A stretch of 64,000 nt of DNA, from contig CAMLDJ010000002.1 of assembly GCA_946478755.1 (NCBI GenBank), forward strand, positions 7,052 through 71,051, in the 5' to 3' direction. The position numbers and the translations under genes are program-made. Positions 1 to 8,865 of the stretch are shown piece after piece. Within the stretch, counting starts at the first letter, position 1. Each line of letters starts with the position of its first letter. The notes beneath the pieces were generated by a model. The model made no database searches. It worked only from the letters and a program-made list of their open reading frames with translations, and was not told the origin of the DNA. The stretch comes from an uncultured Pedobacter sp. (GTDB taxonomy: Bacteria > Bacteroidota > Bacteroidia > Sphingobacteriales > Sphingobacteriaceae).

Positions 1-1642
1 CGTAATTCCTTCGTGAAGCACCAAGACTTTGAAAAGTGCTCTCTTGCGATTCATGCCCTGCTAAAGCATCAATATGAAATTTTTTGAAATTATAGTTATA
101 AGTTAGAAAATTGCGTATTACTACATAAAAATTTTGACCGGCGCTAGAGGAACCGAAGTTAGCGCTTACATTACCTTTGCCAAAACTATAAATTGGCGAA
201 TACCTATCTTCTGTATTAAAATCGAAATTACCGGATACTTCATTTCGCAGCGATAACCCTTTAGCCAATTGTATTTCGGCATACACATTGCCAAATACCT
301 GATTTCGCTTTCTTAAGTGTTTGATAATTTCTGCCAATGCCACCGGGTTGGCAACAGGTGCTACCCAACCGTTTGGATCGGTAACCCCTCCCCAAGAGCC
401 ATCAGAGTTCGTTACCGGAACATTAGGACTAAGACTTAGTGCAGTGGCAATTACATTACTGGAGGTTGAGTTTACTTTTTCATCAACATGCGACAACTGA
501 AGGCTCGTCCCTATTTTTAGCCATTTAGTGGTTTTATTGTCTAAATTCAGCCTTACTGAGTATCTGCTAAAATCAGATCCAATGGCTATCCCTTCCTGGT
601 TAAAATACGAGGTTGACAATAAATATTGGGTTCTGTCATCCCCACCGCTTACAGTAAGTGTGTGATTCATCTGCGGGGCTTTCCGGAATAATTCTTTTTG
701 CCAGTCGGTGCCCTTACCTAAATATTGAGGATTGGCAAATTCGGCCCTTTTATCAAAGTCCCAGCCCGAGCTAGCGGACCGGGCATTGATGAGCGTAGCA
801 AATTGTTGCAAATCTACTGTTGGGAGTCGCTTAAGTATTTCCTGATAACCTGCATAGAAATCATAAGTGATCTGCGGCGCTCCGGCTTTCCCCCTTTTTG
901 TAGTGATCACAACAACTCCATTGGTTGCCTGCGAACCGTATATGGCTGTTGCCGAAGCATCTTTCAATACATCTATTGATTCAATTTCGGCAGGATTTAT
1001 TGAATTTAGCGGATTAGAACCACTACCTGGGTTGTTTACCGGTGGGATAATAATACCATCTATAACGAATAGCGGCGAATTAGAGCCACTTATTGACGAC
1101 ACGCCGCGTATTTGGATAGATACGCCGCCACCCGGCTGGCCCGAAACCTGTTGAACCACTACCCCAGCAACTTTGCCTTGCAGGGCCTGGTCAAAAGTAG
1201 TTGGCTGGGTTTGGCGTAAATCGTCTCCCTTGATTGAGCTTATTGAACCTGTAACATCTTTTCTTGCTACCTTCCCATAGCCAATAACAACCACTTCATC
1301 CAATTTTGTAGTTTCGATCTTTAAGGTAACATTGATGACACTGCCATTACCGATCGTTATTTCCTGTGGTTGAAAACCGATCATTTTGAAAACAAGTACA
1401 TCCCCGGTATTTCCTTTTATAGAATACTGTCCCTGTTCATTTGTTGATACAACCGTGTTCTTAGGTGTGTTCTTAGGCTTGAGCAGCACGACCACTCCGC
1501 GCAGCGGTGCGGGATTGTCGTTCCCCACAACCTTTCCTGTAATTTGCCTCTCCTGAGCATAGCTTTTTAAGTGCAGAAGCACTAAGAAAATTACCACCAG
1601 CAAAAAAGCCGGTAATTTCCGAATAGAAATTGTTTGGTTCAT
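1..1642 (-). CDS. SusC/RagA-type TonB-linked outer membrane protein, 3' part cut by window edge
   Basis: The frame is open from an ATG at 1642 to the left edge, giving about 547 residues of N-terminal sequence. It starts with a signal peptide ending near SYAQ, then a carboxypeptidase-like regulatory beta-sandwich (ITGKVVG..., about residues 30-115), the SusC linker VVVIGYGKVARKDVTGS, and a TonB plug with PLFVIDGIIIP and the hallmark ESIDVLKDASATAIYGS. The barrel begins but its end lies outside the window. No STN domain is present. The family forms the outer-membrane transporter that pairs with a SusD lipoprotein to import oligosaccharides or other large nutrients using TonB. The susD partner would be further left. 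The divergent GH5 endoglucanase suggests, without proving it, a beta-glucan-type substrate. Confidence 0.93.
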   Translation of the reverse strand, partial: MNQTISIRKLPAFLLVVIFLVLLHLKSYAQERQITGKVVGNDNPAPLRGVVVLLKPKNTPKNTVVSTNEQGQYSIKGNTGDVLVFKMIGFQPQEITIGNGSVINVTLKIETTKLDEVVVIGYGKVARKDVTGSISSIKGDDLRQTQPTTFDQALQGKVAGVVVQQVSGQPGGGVSIQIRGVSSISGSNSPLFVIDGIIIPPVNNPGSGSNPLNSINPAEIESIDVLKDASATAIYGSQATNGVVVITTKRGKAGAPQITYDFYAGYQEILKRLPTVDLQQFATLINARSASSGWDFDKRAEFANPQYLGKGTDWQKELFRKAPQMNHTLTVSGGDDRTQYLLSTSYFNQEGIAIGSDFSRYSVRLNLDNKTTKWLKIGTSLQLSHVDEKVNSTSSNVIATALSLSPNVPVTNSDGSWGGVTDPNGWVAPVANPVALAEIIKHLRKRNQVFGNVYAEIQLAKGLSLRNEVSGNFDFNTEDRYSPIYSFGKGNVSANFGSSSAGQNFYVVIRNFLTYNYNFKKFHIDALAGHESQESTFQSLGASRRNY

Positions 1643-2616
1643 ATTTGGTTTATTTTGGTTTGTTTCGCCCCTTATTAAGTAACAGTCCTCCGAACAGCAA
1701 GACGTAGATGAGTTTATTCTTCCGTGATCACTGATCTTAATTGCCTGCCATTAATAATTGGCTTTGAATATTCAAATATAGTTTCAAGTCAAATTGACGA
1801 ATGCCTCAAATGATACAAAGAAGGATATTTTTGTTACATGGCTATCGAAAGCATTTTGATCAGAAAACTAAACAAAAACACCTTTACATACTGAAAAACA
1901 GACAAATACCTAAAAAACAAGATAATCCTGCCTTATAAAACATCTCTCCCTTATGTAACATTTTATCAATTTTTAAGCTTTATCCGGAAATGATTCTGTT
2001 AACTTAAGCCACTTGAATTCTCTAAAAACCATCTATGTTTTAACGAATAACTGTAAGCAACCCCAGCCTGTAAAATACTTAAATCAACAGGCAACATTTG
2101 TTACCTATTTAGCAACATATATACCCCGTGTGCAGATTACCTATCGTTACTTTTAGTTATTGGTATGCAGATCCTATAAACCCATGGACCATTCTTACTT
2201 TTTATAATCAGCGTGTTGCTGGTTCAAATCAGTATTACCGTCAATTGCAGGTTTATCAGCTTCAGCCTGCTAATAATAACCTTATCTAACCAAAAACAAT
2301 ATGAGCATGAAAGTTATCAATCTAACTAGGCTGTTAGAACCAACAAGATTGCGGCTAATGTCGAGAAATGCATGGCCCGTCAGTGTACAAGCAATCGGAA
2401 ACCGAAAAAACACAACATCAACCGATGGTAACAAACCGCTTCCCTGTATTAACTCAGTAAAAAAGGAAGGCAAAGCACATTACCTGCACCAATGGTTTCC
2501 CTATCCGATCAATAAAAAAACTATCTGTAAAAAGTTAGTCGATTAACCTATTATTAACTGTTATTGGATCAAATATCAATCCAATATAGTTTACTAACCA
2601 AATCATCTATAACAAT
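1643..2616. other. Long intergenic region with a possible gene remnant
   Basis: This 974-bp AT-rich gap holds the divergent promoters of the susC-like gene and the GH5 gene. At 2113-2289 on the plus strand is a 58-codon open stretch with coding-like composition (it includes PINPWTIL and ends QPANNNLI before a TAA) but no ATG, which looks like the tail of a lost gene. An 81-codon frame at 2301-2546 follows, but its composition is not convincing. I see no other gene or repeat here. Confidence 0.35.
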
Positions 2617-4314
2617 ATGAGAACCTTAAAATATTTTATGGGCATCTTTATGTTCCTTTTAGTAACAAGATGCCAAAAGCCAGAAGTTGCCATTCCAGAA
2701 TCGGATACAACTAATAAAACAACTGCCAGGGCTTTAACCGCAACCAGTTATCCAAGTTACAACTTATCACCTCTTCCACCCGACCAATCGGGAGTAAACA
2801 GCACGGCGATGCAGCTCTCGGCAAAATTCAAACTGGGCTGGAATTTAGGCAACACACTTGAGGCAGTTGGTGGTGAAACAAACTGGGGCAATCCTATGGC
2901 TACCCAGGCGCTTATCGATCAGGTGAAAAGAAGCGGTTTTACTGCAGTTCGGATCCCTTGCTCATGGAACCAATACATGGCCAACAGTGCTACGGCAGAA
3001 CTTCAGCAATCATGGCTAAACAGGGTAAAGCAGGTTGTGCAATACTGTGTTAACGATGGTCTGTATGTAATATTAAATATCCATTGGGACGGAGGTTGGC
3101 TGGAGAACAACTGCACCACAGCCCAACAGGCCCAGGTTAATGCATTACAAAAAGCCTTTTGGGAACAGATTGCAACACAAATGCGTGATTTTGACGAACA
3201 TGTTATGTTTGCCAGTGCTAATGAACCTGCGGTATCAGATGCTACCGGAATGAGTGTTCTGCTTTCCTATCACCAAACATTTGTGAATGCGGTCAGATCA
3301 ACCGGTGGCCGGAACAGTTACAGGGTATTGGTTATCCAAGGCCCCACAACCAGCATTGAATACTCAAATAATTTAATGAATACCCTACCCACAGATCCTG
3401 CAGCCAATCGCCTGATGGTTGAAGTACACCATTATACACCATTTAATTTTGCTGGTCTCACCCAGGATGTAAGTTGGGGCAATATGTTTTATTATTGGGG
3501 TGATGGATATCATTCTACTACTGATGCTTCACGGAATGCTACTTATGGAGAGGAATCAAATGCTGGAGCAGATTTTTCGCTGATGAAGACTAAGTATATT
3601 GATAAGGGCATTCCAGTTATATTGGGAGAATACGGAGCAGTCCGGCGGTTGACAACCCTTTCTGGAGATGCATTGATACTCCATCTGGCCAGCAGGGCAT
3701 ATTACCTGAATCACGTCACTCACCAGGCACTGTTAAACGGTTTACTTCCATTTTATTGGGATGATGGATCGAGCGGAAACAATGCATTCAGAATCATCGA
3801 CAGGCAGACAAACGGAGTTGCTGATCAGCAAGGCCTCGCCGCAGTGATGCAGGGAGCACAAAATAACACCACCTCAACCATCCAGGTGGGACAGGTTTAC
3901 CAGATTGTAAACAGATACAGTTTTAAGGCATTGGAAATTGGAGGATGGGGTACTGCCAATCAAACACCCGCTCAGCAGTGGGGGTATGTAGCAGGAGCAA
4001 ACCAGCAGTTCAAAGTGGAAGATGCGGGAGGTGGATATTACAGATTAACACCAATGCATGCCACCGGAAAGTGTTTAGAAATTAATGGCTGGAGCACTGC
4101 TGATGGCGGCCAGGCAGCTTTATGGGATTATAGTGGTGGTGCAAATCAAAAATGGTCAATTCAGATTACCACTAATGGATTTTATAGGATTATTAATGTA
4201 AATAGCGGAAAGGCTTTGGATATTAATGGATCTTCACTCAACAATGGCGGTACAGCTATTCAATGGTCTTACGGTGGTGGACGTAACCAGCAGTGGGCAT
4301 TTTTAAAAATATAA
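2617..4314 (+). CDS. GH5 endo-beta-glucanase lipoprotein with C-terminal ricin-type lectin domain
   Basis: The protein has 565 residues and a lipobox at LVTRC (Cys19), so it is probably a surface or periplasmic lipoprotein. Residues 60-415 are a glycoside hydrolase family 5 barrel with the cellulase signature GWNLGNTLEA, VRIPCSW, LNIHWDGGW, the acid/base motif ANEP (Glu203) and the nucleophile motif ILGEYG (Glu338). Residues about 425-565 form a RicinB-like beta-trefoil with QxW-type repeats (QQF, QKW, QQW) that would bind carbohydrate. GH5 enzymes of this type cut beta-1,4-glucans such as cellulose, or sometimes mannan or xyloglucan, by a retaining mechanism. I cannot fix the subfamily, although GWNLGNTLEA with ETNWGNP resembles GH5_4 or GH5_2. 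It stands alone on the plus strand and ends in a strong terminator. Confidence 0.92.
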   Translation: MRTLKYFMGIFMFLLVTRCQKPEVAIPESDTTNKTTARALTATSYPSYNLSPLPPDQSGVNSTAMQLSAKFKLGWNLGNTLEAVGGETNWGNPMATQALIDQVKRSGFTAVRIPCSWNQYMANSATAELQQSWLNRVKQVVQYCVNDGLYVILNIHWDGGWLENNCTTAQQAQVNALQKAFWEQIATQMRDFDEHVMFASANEPAVSDATGMSVLLSYHQTFVNAVRSTGGRNSYRVLVIQGPTTSIEYSNNLMNTLPTDPAANRLMVEVHHYTPFNFAGLTQDVSWGNMFYYWGDGYHSTTDASRNATYGEESNAGADFSLMKTKYIDKGIPVILGEYGAVRRLTTLSGDALILHLASRAYYLNHVTHQALLNGLLPFYWDDGSSGNNAFRIIDRQTNGVADQQGLAAVMQGAQNNTTSTIQVGQVYQIVNRYSFKALEIGGWGTANQTPAQQWGYVAGANQQFKVEDAGGGYYRLTPMHATGKCLEINGWSTADGGQAALWDYSGGANQKWSIQITTNGFYRIINVNSGKALDINGSSLNNGGTAIQWSYGGGRNQQWAFLKI

Positions 4315-4623
4315 ACCTTACGAGCCAATAATCTGATACAGTTGCTCTGCATTGGTGAGTGTTTTACCATGCGCCATATGATGAAGCAAGGCAGGTAACA
4401 GGATATTGGCTAAGAAATATGTAATTCCCGGATAAAATGATTATCCGGGAATTTTTATTTTACGACTTAAAAGGTGAAGGACATATCTGTCCTTTGATAA
4501 AACCTAGACTCTTATTTTTGTTGATCCGAAAACCGTATACATTTCTTATCCAATTGACAGTCATCTAAACGAAATGCTTGCTTCCATTCTCCAAGACAGG
4601 ACATTCTGTCAAGTACACAATAA
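4315..4623. other. Convergent intergenic gap with terminator and possible coding remnant
   Basis: The gap lies between the GH5 and GH89 genes. On the minus strand, codons between about 4455 and the TAA at 4318-4320 read like a real C-terminus (it includes YFLANILLPALLHHMAHG and ends YQIIGS). They are preceded by a stop inside the terminator region, so if real this is the tail of a deleted gene. The family is not recognised. Confidence 0.3.
4424..4463 (+). terminator. Rho-independent terminator of the GH5 gene
   Basis: A perfect inverted repeat (AATTCCCGGATAA, short loop, TTATCCGGGAATT) runs straight into a T-rich stretch about 110 bp after the GH5 stop codon. It has the canonical form for plus-strand transcription. 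Confidence 0.85.
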
Positions 4624-6783
4624 TTATCTAAGTATGTTATCAATCAATTTATTCATTGCAGAAACCGTAAGGGGTCTAGGTCGATAGGTATCGGTCAACT
4701 TTGTCCAGGCTGCTTCCATAGCAAAATAGTCGGGGGTATTGCTTTCCTTGCCTTCTATCTTAGCTAAATGCTGCTTAATAAAGCACTGCCAGCGGGCAAG
4801 ATATAAAGAACCTAACAAACCGCCCCATTCCTTATGCGCGTAATCATGTAGATCTGTATTAGGATTATTTTCGGGTCCCCAATAGGTGATCTGAATTTTT
4901 GCATTTCTTAAAGCATTAGATTTCTCCATTGGTGTTTCAGCAAAATCAATAGCCTGATCCAACCAGCGGTATAAAGAAAAGTATCTGCTTGAACTCAATA
5001 ACGAATCCTGCTGCAGGATCAGCTTCTGAAATACAGCACTTTCATTTTTAAATGCTATGGCATCTTTTGCCTGTATTGCATCAACCATTTTCTGATAACT
5101 TTCGTCGCCTTTATTTGATAATACCTGCCTTACAAAATCTATCTTATCGATTTGATATGTCTCTACATTTTTAAAGTTGCCTCCAGCTGCTACAAAAAGC
5201 CTTACCGCCTTCAGAAATTTAGCCGGGTCATAATTTCGCTTCCTTGTTCCCCATGTTGAAACGGTTTTGATGGCAATACCAGGCCTTGCACAGAAAATAG
5301 ATTCTGAGGGACCTTCCTGATAAATTTCAGGACTGCTGTAGGCTGTTTGCAATAACAGTTGCCAAGCTTGATCCAACTCTGGACTGCTTTTTCCGTAGCG
5401 ATAGTTTTGATAACCTTTAATCCAACTACCCACTAATACAGCATTATTATGCCAGCCAAGCTCCAGCATAAAATCAAAGGCAACAGGATTATTGTTTATC
5501 CCCTCTGGAATAATGCCAATACCCACTAAAAACTGACCATACTGACTACTTTTGGCTCGGCTCACTTCATCGGAGAAACGTTGGAGCTTACCATATAAAC
5601 CATTCTTTTCGCCAAAATTACTTACATTGCTCCAAACGAATGGATTGCCGTTGTACGCCTTGCGTTTTTCCCAGTTATTTGTATTTTCACCGAAAAGTTC
5701 GATTACCAGGGTTTTCTTTTTATCTAAACCATTAAGCAAGGCTTCAGAAGGATTAGATTGCCAGCCTTGCAATACCCAGGTGCTCGCAGGAAAGTGTTGC
5801 TGCATCTTCTTTTGAATTGATTCAGCTGCTTTACTCACATCGATGCCTTTTGAGCTTCCACCTTCATGAAAAGGATCTCCTCCAAAAAACTGAAGGTCTG
5901 CCCCATAAAGTTTCTTCATTTGCGTGTAATAGATATCGGATATCTTGCTAAAGGCAGGGTCTGTCGGAGCCAAGAAATCAGGACGCGTAAATCCGCCCGC
6001 CCATTTACCCTGGTCAACCACACTAAGTTTCATTTTGTTTTTTAAGCTTGTAGGAATCATTCCATAGAAACCTTGCATCACAGGTTCGATCTTTAAGTCC
6101 CTCATACGTTTAAGGATCTGCTGTTCCAATTTAACCTGCCGATCAATTAAATCTTGGCTAACTGGTCCGCCCCAACCTTCCAGATTCCCCATGAGCCACC
6201 AGGCACTGAAGGCAGGGTCAGCTATAAAATCGCTAATGTCTTTTTTACCATAGCCCAGCTTTTGTAAAGTACCTTGCCATACAGCTTCCATTCCAACAGG
6301 TGCAAGCATCAGGTTTACTCCGTTAAGTGCCATCCAGTCGAGTTCGCGCTCCCATTCGGCCCATTTATAATACGCCATTGAATAGCTAACAGTACAATAA
6401 TTTAAAGCATACCGGAAGCGGACCGGCGACGATATCCTAATCTTCGCATTGATTAACGGGATCTTGTCAGGTCGGGAAAGGTTATCCCCTAAGTGGGACA
6501 TACTTCTATTACAGTAATATTTCAGATAATAACCTAATCCATATGCCGCACCATTCGAATTTGAGGCTGCTATTATTACCTTATTATTGCTAGATGAAAG
6601 CTCAAAAACATCCCTACCAGCTTCTGCAGGAATGACCCTAAATGAAAGGGCGGGAGCAAGCCAGGGAACCCTTCGTAAAGCTATTTCCCTTACCGCGGGG
6701 TATGTTTCACCACTCACAGAAAGAGAGAAAACTATAAATAAAATTGATAAGTTATATTTTATAAGTCTCATACTGATTTTCAA
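4624..6783 (-). CDS. GH89 alpha-N-acetylglucosaminidase (NAGLU-like)
   Basis: This 719-residue secreted protein has an N-terminal signal peptide (residues 1-25, LSILFIVFSLSVSG). A small alpha/beta domain (about 26-115) precedes the family 89 barrel with FRYALNYCTVSYSMAYY and WAEWERELDWMALNGVN. By comparison with human NAGLU, the acid/base is Glu307 in GGDPFHEGG and the nucleophile Glu427 in GIIPEGINNN; both are intact. GH89 enzymes remove terminal alpha-linked GlcNAc from heparan sulfate or from alpha-GlcNAc-capped gastric mucin O-glycans, with retention of configuration. It follows the metallopeptidase gene on the same strand, but a 359-bp gap with a terminator separates them, so it may have its own promoter. 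The exact substrate is inference. Confidence 0.94.
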   Translation of the reverse strand: MKISMRLIKYNLSILFIVFSLSVSGETYPAVREIALRRVPWLAPALSFRVIPAEAGRDVFELSSSNNKVIIAASNSNGAAYGLGYYLKYYCNRSMSHLGDNLSRPDKIPLINAKIRISSPVRFRYALNYCTVSYSMAYYKWAEWERELDWMALNGVNLMLAPVGMEAVWQGTLQKLGYGKKDISDFIADPAFSAWWLMGNLEGWGGPVSQDLIDRQVKLEQQILKRMRDLKIEPVMQGFYGMIPTSLKNKMKLSVVDQGKWAGGFTRPDFLAPTDPAFSKISDIYYTQMKKLYGADLQFFGGDPFHEGGSSKGIDVSKAAESIQKKMQQHFPASTWVLQGWQSNPSEALLNGLDKKKTLVIELFGENTNNWEKRKAYNGNPFVWSNVSNFGEKNGLYGKLQRFSDEVSRAKSSQYGQFLVGIGIIPEGINNNPVAFDFMLELGWHNNAVLVGSWIKGYQNYRYGKSSPELDQAWQLLLQTAYSSPEIYQEGPSESIFCARPGIAIKTVSTWGTRKRNYDPAKFLKAVRLFVAAGGNFKNVETYQIDKIDFVRQVLSNKGDESYQKMVDAIQAKDAIAFKNESAVFQKLILQQDSLLSSSRYFSLYRWLDQAIDFAETPMEKSNALRNAKIQITYWGPENNPNTDLHDYAHKEWGGLLGSLYLARWQCFIKQHLAKIEGKESNTPDYFAMEAAWTKLTDTYRPRPLTVSAMNKLIDNILR

Positions 6784-6985
6784 AAGTTAAATGCGATTAT
6801 TATATTATTTCAGTTTGTATTTAATGCGATAAACTCCTTTCTATTGACCTAAAAACAAGAAGCAGTTTCTTTTGCTATGCTATATTTTTGCTCAGAAAAA
6901 AAATATGAAGGCCAAGATTTAAATATTTCGTAACTAGTGAATATTATCCGCAGCCTATACTCCTCAGTCACCAAGTTAGTGTTGA

Positions 6986-7017
6986 TAAAAAACCGGTGCC
7001 ATCCAGCTAACCGGTTT
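6986..7017 (-). terminator. Terminator between metallopeptidase and GH89 genes
   Basis: The arms AAACCGGT (6990-6997) and ACCGGTTT (7010-7017) are perfectly paired and flanked on the left by A6, which is a U-tract on the minus-strand RNA. It sits about 125 bp past the metallopeptidase stop. The rest of the 6784-7142 gap shows no gene and must hold any separate GH89 promoter. Confidence 0.7.
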
Positions 7018-7142
7018 CTCAAACTAACTAATCTTAACCAAGATTGCTAATTTTACACAGAACGTTGAGTTCAATAAGCAATCGTGGATATAATGAGGTT
7101 TACAAATCAATTCTCAATTTTTTATTTGCTCAAATAGTGCTA

Positions 7143-8780
7143 TTATTCGTTAAAAGCTGTAATTTCTGCAACATTGGCTGCATTTCCGCCATTGTATGAT
7201 GAAAGAACAACAAGTTTGAAATATCTGGCCGTTTTTTTAGATGTAAGGTATACATGTTGCGGACCTGATATTGCTTTCAATGTAAAATTTCCAGCACTCT
7301 GCCAGCTCAATCCATCCATACTGGTCTGTAGTTCAATATCCTTACATTTGGCACCATACCGTGATTCCATCGCTATTGTAAACCCAGTAAACGGTAGTGG
7401 CGCTTTCATATCTATTGCCACAAAATGCGGAGGCACTGCAACCGGGTCGCTCCACCTGGAAATCCACGAGCTTTGAAAATCCCCATCAATAATATTGATT
7501 GCCTTGCCATCGTCGATACTGGTTTGGTTAGAACTGAAACCTAGCACAGACCAAGTACTATTGTCATATTGGCTTGCTTTAAGTCCAAACTCAATCACTG
7601 GGATACCGGCGTTGAACGTATAGGAAAAAACAGTCTCCGTAACATTTCCATTGTCATTTACCAGTTTCACCTTTAGTTCGTATGCTATACCATCGGTTTT
7701 ATATTCTAATTCGGAAATAGGCATTTCTACATAGAAACTGTCGATGCCAATAACCTTCGATTCCCAAGTGGTAGCATTATAATCCTTATTAGTGCCTGTC
7801 CCTTCATTATCTACATTCGGATCATTATAATAAAGAACACTAGTAACCGGGCCAGTCGAGGTAAACTTGCCTGATACGATTATACTTTGTTTATCCGGCG
7901 CATATCTGGCGTATAGTTTTTTTATTGATGAGCTTACTGTACCATAATAAGATTTTGTATCAGTGTTAAATATTTGGTTAACATTCAAGATCGCACAGTC
8001 TGCAGCGGTCAAAAAAGTAGGGCTTTTTCCCAATGTCCCATTCCCTGCCCACATGAGTGACATCCCTTTTAAAGGGTCATTGTTTTCCGAAACTTTTTGA
8101 CAGTTATGAGGTAGGTTTAACCCATGTCCAAGCTCATGCATCATCCCGCCGAACCATACACTGAATGCGTTGCCCAGCACATCTGATTGCCCAAGATGTT
8201 TGATATCCATGTCCAGATAGTCAAGGGCAAAACAATTTCTACCAATACCATAAAACGGAGGGCCAAAGGTGCCTCCGCCCGGGGTTCCGTCGGCTTTCAT
8301 AAAATAACTAGGGATAATAATGAGATTGTGGTCGCCCGATTTAAGTGATGGATTGGCCGAGAAATAGCTATTAATCTCAGTGATTACATTACCAGATCCA
8401 CCTTCATATTGATAATTGGCTTTACCTTTTGTTCCATTGATAACAATTAACCTGACATCAGTTTTAGCTGCATTGGTGTAGAGGCCAAAAGTCTTATTGG
8501 GATATCCATTAAGCGCCATTTGCTGCTTATACCAGTTTTGGCCCCATAGTAGCAGGTCGCTCAATCTTTTTTGATAATTAGCTGGCGGAATGACATCTGA
8601 TGGTATAAAATAAATCACATTTAGATTGTATTTTCGATCAGAGGCATAAGCCACTGTAGTATCCTGTTTTTTTGCAGATTGCTCCATAACGGATTCTACA
8701 ACACTTTCTTTACAAGAAAGCGTAATAAATAAAAGGCATAGGCATAGCCAACGGGTAATAATTCTTACCAGGTTTGTCAT
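7143..8780 (-). CDS. Secreted zinc metallopeptidase lipoprotein with F5/8 type C (discoidin) domain
   Basis: The protein has 545 residues. A lipobox-like end of the signal peptide (ITLSC, Cys23) suggests outer-membrane anchoring. The centre carries MMHELGHGLNLPHNC: His215, Glu216, His219 and His225 fit the metzincin-like zinc pattern HExxHxxxxxH, although the usual Gly before the third ligand is Asn. Residues about 395-545 look like a galactose-binding-like discoidin fold (SWISRWSD, GFTIAMESR, RYFKLVVLSS), usually a glycan or glycoprotein binder. The gene follows susD and precedes GH89, so a glycoprotein such as mucin is a plausible target. I do not recognise the exact peptidase family; an inactive binding protein is less likely because all three His ligands are present. 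Confidence 0.75.
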   Translation of the reverse strand: MTNLVRIITRWLCLCLLFITLSCKESVVESVMEQSAKKQDTTVAYASDRKYNLNVIYFIPSDVIPPANYQKRLSDLLLWGQNWYKQQMALNGYPNKTFGLYTNAAKTDVRLIVINGTKGKANYQYEGGSGNVITEINSYFSANPSLKSGDHNLIIIPSYFMKADGTPGGGTFGPPFYGIGRNCFALDYLDMDIKHLGQSDVLGNAFSVWFGGMMHELGHGLNLPHNCQKVSENNDPLKGMSLMWAGNGTLGKSPTFLTAADCAILNVNQIFNTDTKSYYGTVSSSIKKLYARYAPDKQSIIVSGKFTSTGPVTSVLYYNDPNVDNEGTGTNKDYNATTWESKVIGIDSFYVEMPISELEYKTDGIAYELKVKLVNDNGNVTETVFSYTFNAGIPVIEFGLKASQYDNSTWSVLGFSSNQTSIDDGKAINIIDGDFQSSWISRWSDPVAVPPHFVAIDMKAPLPFTGFTIAMESRYGAKCKDIELQTSMDGLSWQSAGNFTLKAISGPQHVYLTSKKTARYFKLVVLSSYNGGNAANVAEITAFNE

Positions 8781-8817
8781 ATTAAATATTTTTAAAATGA
8801 ATTATTCTGTTTGGTTA

Positions 8818-8841
8818 AGAGTGGGGAATTATCCCCACTCT
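8818..8841 (-). other. Perfect intercistronic hairpin after susD
   Basis: AGAGTGGGGA, loop ATTA, TCCCCACTCT forms a perfect 10-bp stem with a tetraloop in the 85-bp gap between susD and the metallopeptidase gene. No U-tract follows on the minus strand. It therefore looks more like an mRNA 3'-end protector or partial attenuator that keeps susCD message high relative to the downstream enzymes. Confidence 0.6.
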
Positions 8842-8865
8842 AATTGGTCTAGAGCGAATATCTTT

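Noticed and set aside
2301..2546. 81-codon open frame before the GH5 gene
   Set aside because: It has an ATG but no recognisable fold or family; the residue make-up looks random. Left as part of the intergenic region.
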